Below are positions 6,242 through 8,811 of a stretch of DNA of 8,811 bases, piece by piece. How positions within the stretch are numbered: the stretch's first letter is position 1; each line of letters begins with the position of its first letter. The stretch is taken from the NCBI GenBank assembly GCA_012032575.1, contig JAAUSP010000306.1:1-8811 (forward strand). Reading direction: 5' to 3'. The notes below the pieces were generated by a model. It saw only the letters and a program-made list of their open reading frames with translations, had not been told where the DNA came from and ran no database searches. The position numbers were made by a program, and so were the translations under genes. Source of the DNA: Anaerolineales bacterium. GTDB taxonomy: Bacteria; Chloroflexota; Anaerolineae; 4572-78; J111.

Positions 6242-7325
6242 ATGCCAAAATTCGCGTGGCGTCCTCGGCGCAACGGGGGCCGTAGGACAGCGTTTTGCCC
6301 AACTTTTAGCCAATCACCCTTATTTTGATCTGACCGTCCTGGCCGCTTCGGATCGCTCGGCGGGCAAAACCTACCGCGAGGCCGCCAACTGGATTCTGAC
6401 CGAACCGATGCCGGCCCACCTGGCCGATATGACCGTGCAGGAAATGTCCACCGACCTGCCCTGCGAGCTGGTTTTCTCGGCGCTGCCCACCAATTTTGCC
6501 AAAGAGTGGGAAAGCAAGTTTGCCGCCGCCGGCTACGGCGTTTTCAGCAATGCCGGGGTGCATCGCATGGACAGCGATGTGCCGCTGGTGCTGCCCGAAG
6601 TAAACCCGGATCACCTGGATTTACTAAAACAGCAGCGGGTCGAGCGCGGCTGGTCGCGCGGATTTATTGTCACCAATTCCAACTGCACCGCTATGCCGAT
6701 GGTCATGTCGCTGGCTCCGCTGATGCAGTTTGGCCCGCAGGCGGTGATTGCCACCTCGCTGCAAGCGCTGTCGGGGGCCGGTTATCCCGGCGTGCCCAGC
6801 CTCGATGCCATTGATAACGTCGTCCCCTTCATTGGCGAGAGCGAAGAAGTCAAAATGAACACCGAGTCAAACAAGATGCTGGGCCGCTTGACCGGCCAGG
6901 GGATTAACCCGGCCGGCATCAAGATCAGCGCTCACTGCAACCGCGTGCCGGTGAGTGATGGACATCTGGTTACGGTGTCGGTCGGCTTTAAAGACAAACC
7001 CTCACTGGAAGATATTGTGGCCGCCTGGGAATCCTGGCAGCCGCTGCCTCAGCAGTTGCAGCTACCGTCCGCGCCGCAGCCGCCGCTGGTCGTCCGCACC
7101 GAGTCGAACCGTCCGCAGCCGCGCCTTGATCGAAACGCCGGAGGCGGGATGGCCACCACCATTGGCCGCTTGCGCCCGTGCGAGGTGCTGGATGTCCGTT
7201 TTGTCTGCCTGGCTCACAATACCATTCGCGGCGCGGCCGGTGGGTCGGTGTTGAACGCCGAATTAATGGCCGCCCAGGGCATGCTGGAGGCGTTCAAAGC
7301 CGAGGCCGCGCATGTACCGGCGTAA
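6242..7325 (+). CDS. asd: Aspartate-semialdehyde dehydrogenase (frameshift near the start codon)
   Basis: This enzyme makes L-aspartate semialdehyde from aspartyl phosphate with NADPH, the branch point to threonine, methionine and lysine. The real start is ATG 6242, behind GGAGG (6231-6235), but that frame reads MPKFAWRP. From 6258 a different frame carries GVLGATGAVGQRFAQLL, the Rossmann NADP loop. Adding one A to AAAA (6247-6250) and one base at GT/GGC (6257-6258) gives the expected MPKIRVGVLGATG and 361 residues; one extra base would also restore phase. Cys149 of the repaired protein (TNSNCTAMP, codon 6684-6686) is the predicted nucleophile, and RVPVSDGH (His about 242) carries the predicted base. 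RNAGGGMATTIGRLR lies near the end. Length and motifs fit the archaeal/fungal-like class. Without the repair, the first ATG in the good frame is 6408, too late for NADP binding. Confidence 0.92.
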
Positions 7326-8421
7326 ATGCCTGTCCGATTTTCTGGGCGACCGGGTGGCCTATCGCAACCTGATCCCGGCCGATCCGGCCCTGCCCCGGCT
7401 GGAGAGCTTCTGGCAGGAGCTTGGGCTGGAGTCGGCCCGCGCGCCGCGCAAAACTGCCCCCAACTATGCCGCAGTGATCTATCGCTTTTTGCAGACGGCT
7501 CAAGCTCAGCGTGGCCAGCCGCCCCTGGAACGTCTGCTTTTTGTGGGCGACACCCTGATGAACGACGGTACAGCCGCCAAAAACCTGGGCGTTTACCTGC
7601 CCGTCCGCTGCTTTATCGGCGCAGACCGGCTGGCCGCAGAAAAAAACATCACCACCGACGATTATCTGATGAAGGCCAATCGCTGGCAGGCCCTGGCCGA
7701 ATTTTTGGCCTGGGTGCAAAGTGAAGGCTTTAGCCTGGATGGCCGCACCGCCCTGCTGCTGGATTTGGACAAAACCACCCATGGCGCACGGGGCCGCAAT
7801 GACCACGCCATTGACCAGGCCCGGATCAACGCCGTCCGCTGCACCGTCGAGGAAGTGCTGGGCGAAACCTTTGACGAGGCCGGCTTTCGCAGCGCCGTGT
7901 ACGACCGGCTGAACAAACCCGATTATCACCCCTTTACCGCCGATAATCAGGACTACAAGGCCTACATCAGCCTGATGGTGGCCGGACGGGTCTATCCGCC
8001 GGACAGCTTTTGGGGTGATCTGGAGGCAGGCCGGCTGACCGGTTTCAAGCAGTTCATCACTATCTGTGATGCCCGCCAGGGCCAGATGAGCAGCGGCCTG
8101 CTGGCGGCGCACCGTGAGGTGGTAGGCAACATGGCCAAGGGCGACCCGACCCCGTTCAAAAGCTTTCGTTTCCGCGAGTACCATGCCACGGTCAACCTGG
8201 TTGATTATCTGCCGGATGATACCCCGGAGGCCGATTTATTGGCCGATGAGATTGTCATCACCGGCGAAGTGGCCGATTTAGCCGAGACGTTGGCCACTCA
8301 AGGCGTCCTTGTTTTTGGTCTGAGCGACAAGCCTGACGAAGCCACCCTGCCGCCGCCGGAGTCAGCGGCGGGCGCGCTGCCGCTGCACCGGGTAGTGATG
8401 AAAGTGGTGGGGGAATTGTAA
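7312..8421 (+). CDS. Two-part HAD-like protein of unknown substrate
   Basis: The frame encodes 369 residues and overlaps the asd stop by 14 bases, so it is probably translated from the asd transcript. No good ribosome site precedes ATG 7312. An ATG directly after the asd stop (7326) is in another frame, so a further indel near the start cannot be excluded. The N-terminal part (about 1-120) has HAD motifs III/IV only: RKTAPNYA at 46-53 and LLFVGDTLMNDGTAAKNLG at 75-93, but no DxD motif I. The C-terminal part (about 140-369) looks complete: motif I LLLDLDKTTHG (Asp151, Asp153), a helical cap about 160-245, and GVLVFGLSDKPDEA (331-344) resembling motif IV. HAD enzymes are mostly phosphatases. 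Placement beside asd suggests, but does not show, a link to phosphorylated amino-acid intermediates. Confidence 0.75.
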   Translation: MYRRKCLSDFLGDRVAYRNLIPADPALPRLESFWQELGLESARAPRKTAPNYAAVIYRFLQTAQAQRGQPPLERLLFVGDTLMNDGTAAKNLGVYLPVRCFIGADRLAAEKNITTDDYLMKANRWQALAEFLAWVQSEGFSLDGRTALLLDLDKTTHGARGRNDHAIDQARINAVRCTVEEVLGETFDEAGFRSAVYDRLNKPDYHPFTADNQDYKAYISLMVAGRVYPPDSFWGDLEAGRLTGFKQFITICDARQGQMSSGLLAAHREVVGNMAKGDPTPFKSFRFREYHATVNLVDYLPDDTPEADLLADEIVITGEVADLAETLATQGVLVFGLSDKPDEATLPPPESAAGALPLHRVVMKVVGEL

Positions 8422-8424
8422 TGA

Positions 8425-8547
8425 CTCAGCCATGTCATTTCGACCGAAGGGAGAAATCTCTGATACCTATGTAGTGTTATTGGGATTTCTCGGCCTATGG
8501 CCTCGAAACCTGTCCTGAGCCTGTCGAAGGATGACATGAGGGCTGAG
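8425..8547. repeat. Long interrupted inverted repeat, palindromic intergenic element
   Basis: CTCAGCC (8425-8431) pairs with GGCTGAG (8541-8547). ATGTCATTTCGAC (8432-8444) pairs with GTCGAAGGATGACAT (8523-8537) apart from two extra bases. Inside, AGAAATC (8452-8458) pairs with GATTTCT (8484-8490). The right half holds CCTGAGCCTGTCGAAGG, a string I recall as a frequent dispersed intergenic repeat in several bacterial groups. The element starts three bases after the HAD gene stop and looks like a MITE-like or REP-like element; no transposase is present. Confidence 0.75.
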
Positions 8548-8589
8548 CAAGTTACACGAATTTTCACTGAAAATTTTCGTACCGCTCAG
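8543..8589. repeat. Second inverted repeat, sharing its left arm with the first
   Basis: CTGAGC (8543-8548) pairs with GCTCAG (8584-8589), and inside them ACGAA-TTTT pairs with AAAA-TTTTCGT around a small loop, with a bulge. The left arm reuses the outer right arm of the preceding element, so the two hairpins would be mutually exclusive. Confidence 0.55.
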
Positions 8590-8623
8590 GCTCCCACACC
8601 CGGCCAACGGCGGCGTGGGAGCC
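8589..8623. repeat. Third inverted repeat, GC-rich hairpin
   Basis: GGCTCCCAC (8589-8597) and GTGGGAGCC (8615-8623) are perfect 9-bp inverted copies around a GC-rich 17-nt loop. A TTTT occurs 12 bases later (8636-8639), too far for a classic terminator. Together with its neighbours it forms a run of adjoining palindromes. Confidence 0.65.
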
Positions 8624-8659
8624 GTCCCTGCTGGGTTTTCGGATAGGCTTTAAGTGCCT

Positions 8660-8701
8660 AAAAAGCAAACGCCGCTCAGTGAGTTTCAAACCTGAGCGGC
8701 G
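8660..8701 (-). terminator. Intrinsic terminator for the minus-strand gene, possibly bidirectional
   Basis: The 10-bp perfect stem CGCCGCTCAG (8670-8679) / CTGAGCGGCG (8692-8701) has a 12-nt loop. Read on the minus strand the stem is followed by TTTGCTTTTT, a proper U-tract, and it lies 23 bases past the stop of the minus-strand gene. On the plus strand it is followed by ATTTAATTTT, so it may also stop transcription coming from asd and the HAD-like gene. The remaining bases 8702-8724 show nothing else. Confidence 0.8.
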
Positions 8702-8724
8702 ATTTAATTTTCTCCTGGGGAGAA

Positions 8725-8811
8725 TCACTGTTGAAGATTATCCAGCCGTTCAATCATGGTGTCTATCTTGTTCAGGTAAAGCTGGTGCAGTTCCTTGAAT
8801 CGCTCAATGCC
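8725..8811 (-). CDS. C-terminal end of an unknown helical protein (partial)
   Basis: Only the last 28 codons are present, running in from beyond base 8811 and ending at a TGA (8725-8727 on the plus strand). The peptide contains ERFKELHQLYLNKIDTMIERL and ends DNLQQ. Its hydrophobic and charged spacing fits an amphipathic helix or coiled coil. A well-formed terminator follows on the same strand, which supports it as a real gene. It is convergent with the asd/HAD pair. No family can be named. Confidence 0.65.
   Translation of the reverse strand, partial: GIERFKELHQLYLNKIDTMIERLDNLQQ

Noticed and set aside
6408..7325. asd starting at ATG 6408
   Set aside because: It would omit the NADP-binding GATGAVG loop, which is encoded in the same frame upstream; the ribosome site serves ATG 6242.
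7326..7724. Frame opened by the ATG directly after the asd stop
   Set aside because: After a few codons it reads a low-complexity Pro/Arg/Gly shadow without HAD motifs, although the ATG itself may be the true start if a further indel exists.
7294..8184. Long minus-strand open frame of 296 codons
   Set aside because: It lies opposite the HAD-like gene, whose motifs are clear; it has no motifs or ribosome site and is a product of GC-rich codon bias.

Overview
The window looks like chromosomal DNA from a member of the Chloroflexota (Anaerolineae/Caldilineae-like). This is an inference from protein style rather than from a marker gene. It rests on the tail of a family-39 membrane glycosyltransferase with tandem beta-sandwich domains, a short TPR-like N-terminus fused to a membrane anchor, PTDTPVP-type Pro/Thr linkers on two envelope proteins, and gene-poor stretches with short tandem repeats and palindromes. 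Coding DNA is GC-rich, except for one visibly AT-richer toxin-antitoxin pair.

Layout. 1-1539 is the 3' part of a glycosyltransferase-39-like gene, with one frameshift. 1648-2408 is a TPR-like single-pass membrane protein, also with one frameshift, with a strong promoter in front and a clear intrinsic terminator behind. 2546-3730 is a secreted, C-terminally anchored surface protein with its own promoter and a small dyad near its transcription start. 3731-3842 is a short-repeat spacer. 3843-5165 is threonine synthase (thrC), intact. 5173-5219 is a 20-bp perfect hairpin and 5227-5418 is a decayed histidine-kinase tail. 5454-6181 is an AbrB-type antitoxin with a PIN-domain toxin. 6242-7325 is aspartate-semialdehyde dehydrogenase (asd), with its reading frame broken just after the start codon. 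7312-8421 is a two-part HAD-like protein overlapping asd. 8422-8724 is a gene-free stretch packed with inverted repeats that ends in a terminator. 8725-8811 is the 3' end of a minus-strand gene.

How the genes work together. asd and thrC both belong to the aspartate-to-threonine pathway: asd makes aspartate semialdehyde, and thrC makes threonine from O-phosphohomoserine. Between them lie a palindrome, a kinase remnant and a toxin-antitoxin pair, which looks like an accessory insertion into a core metabolic locus. asd keeps its own good promoter and Shine-Dalgarno site. The HAD-like gene is probably co-expressed with asd, but its substrate cannot be read from the sequence. The two upstream membrane proteins are envelope components of unknown role.

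Three otherwise well-conserved genes are frameshifted, and each break can be repaired by restoring bases in or beside short homopolymer runs. This points to base-calling or consensus errors more than to three independent pseudogenes. I did not find a convincing new multi-gene system. The items most worth following up are the two-part HAD-like protein, the palindrome-dense 3' spacer and the nested hairpin next to the remnant and toxin-antitoxin pair.
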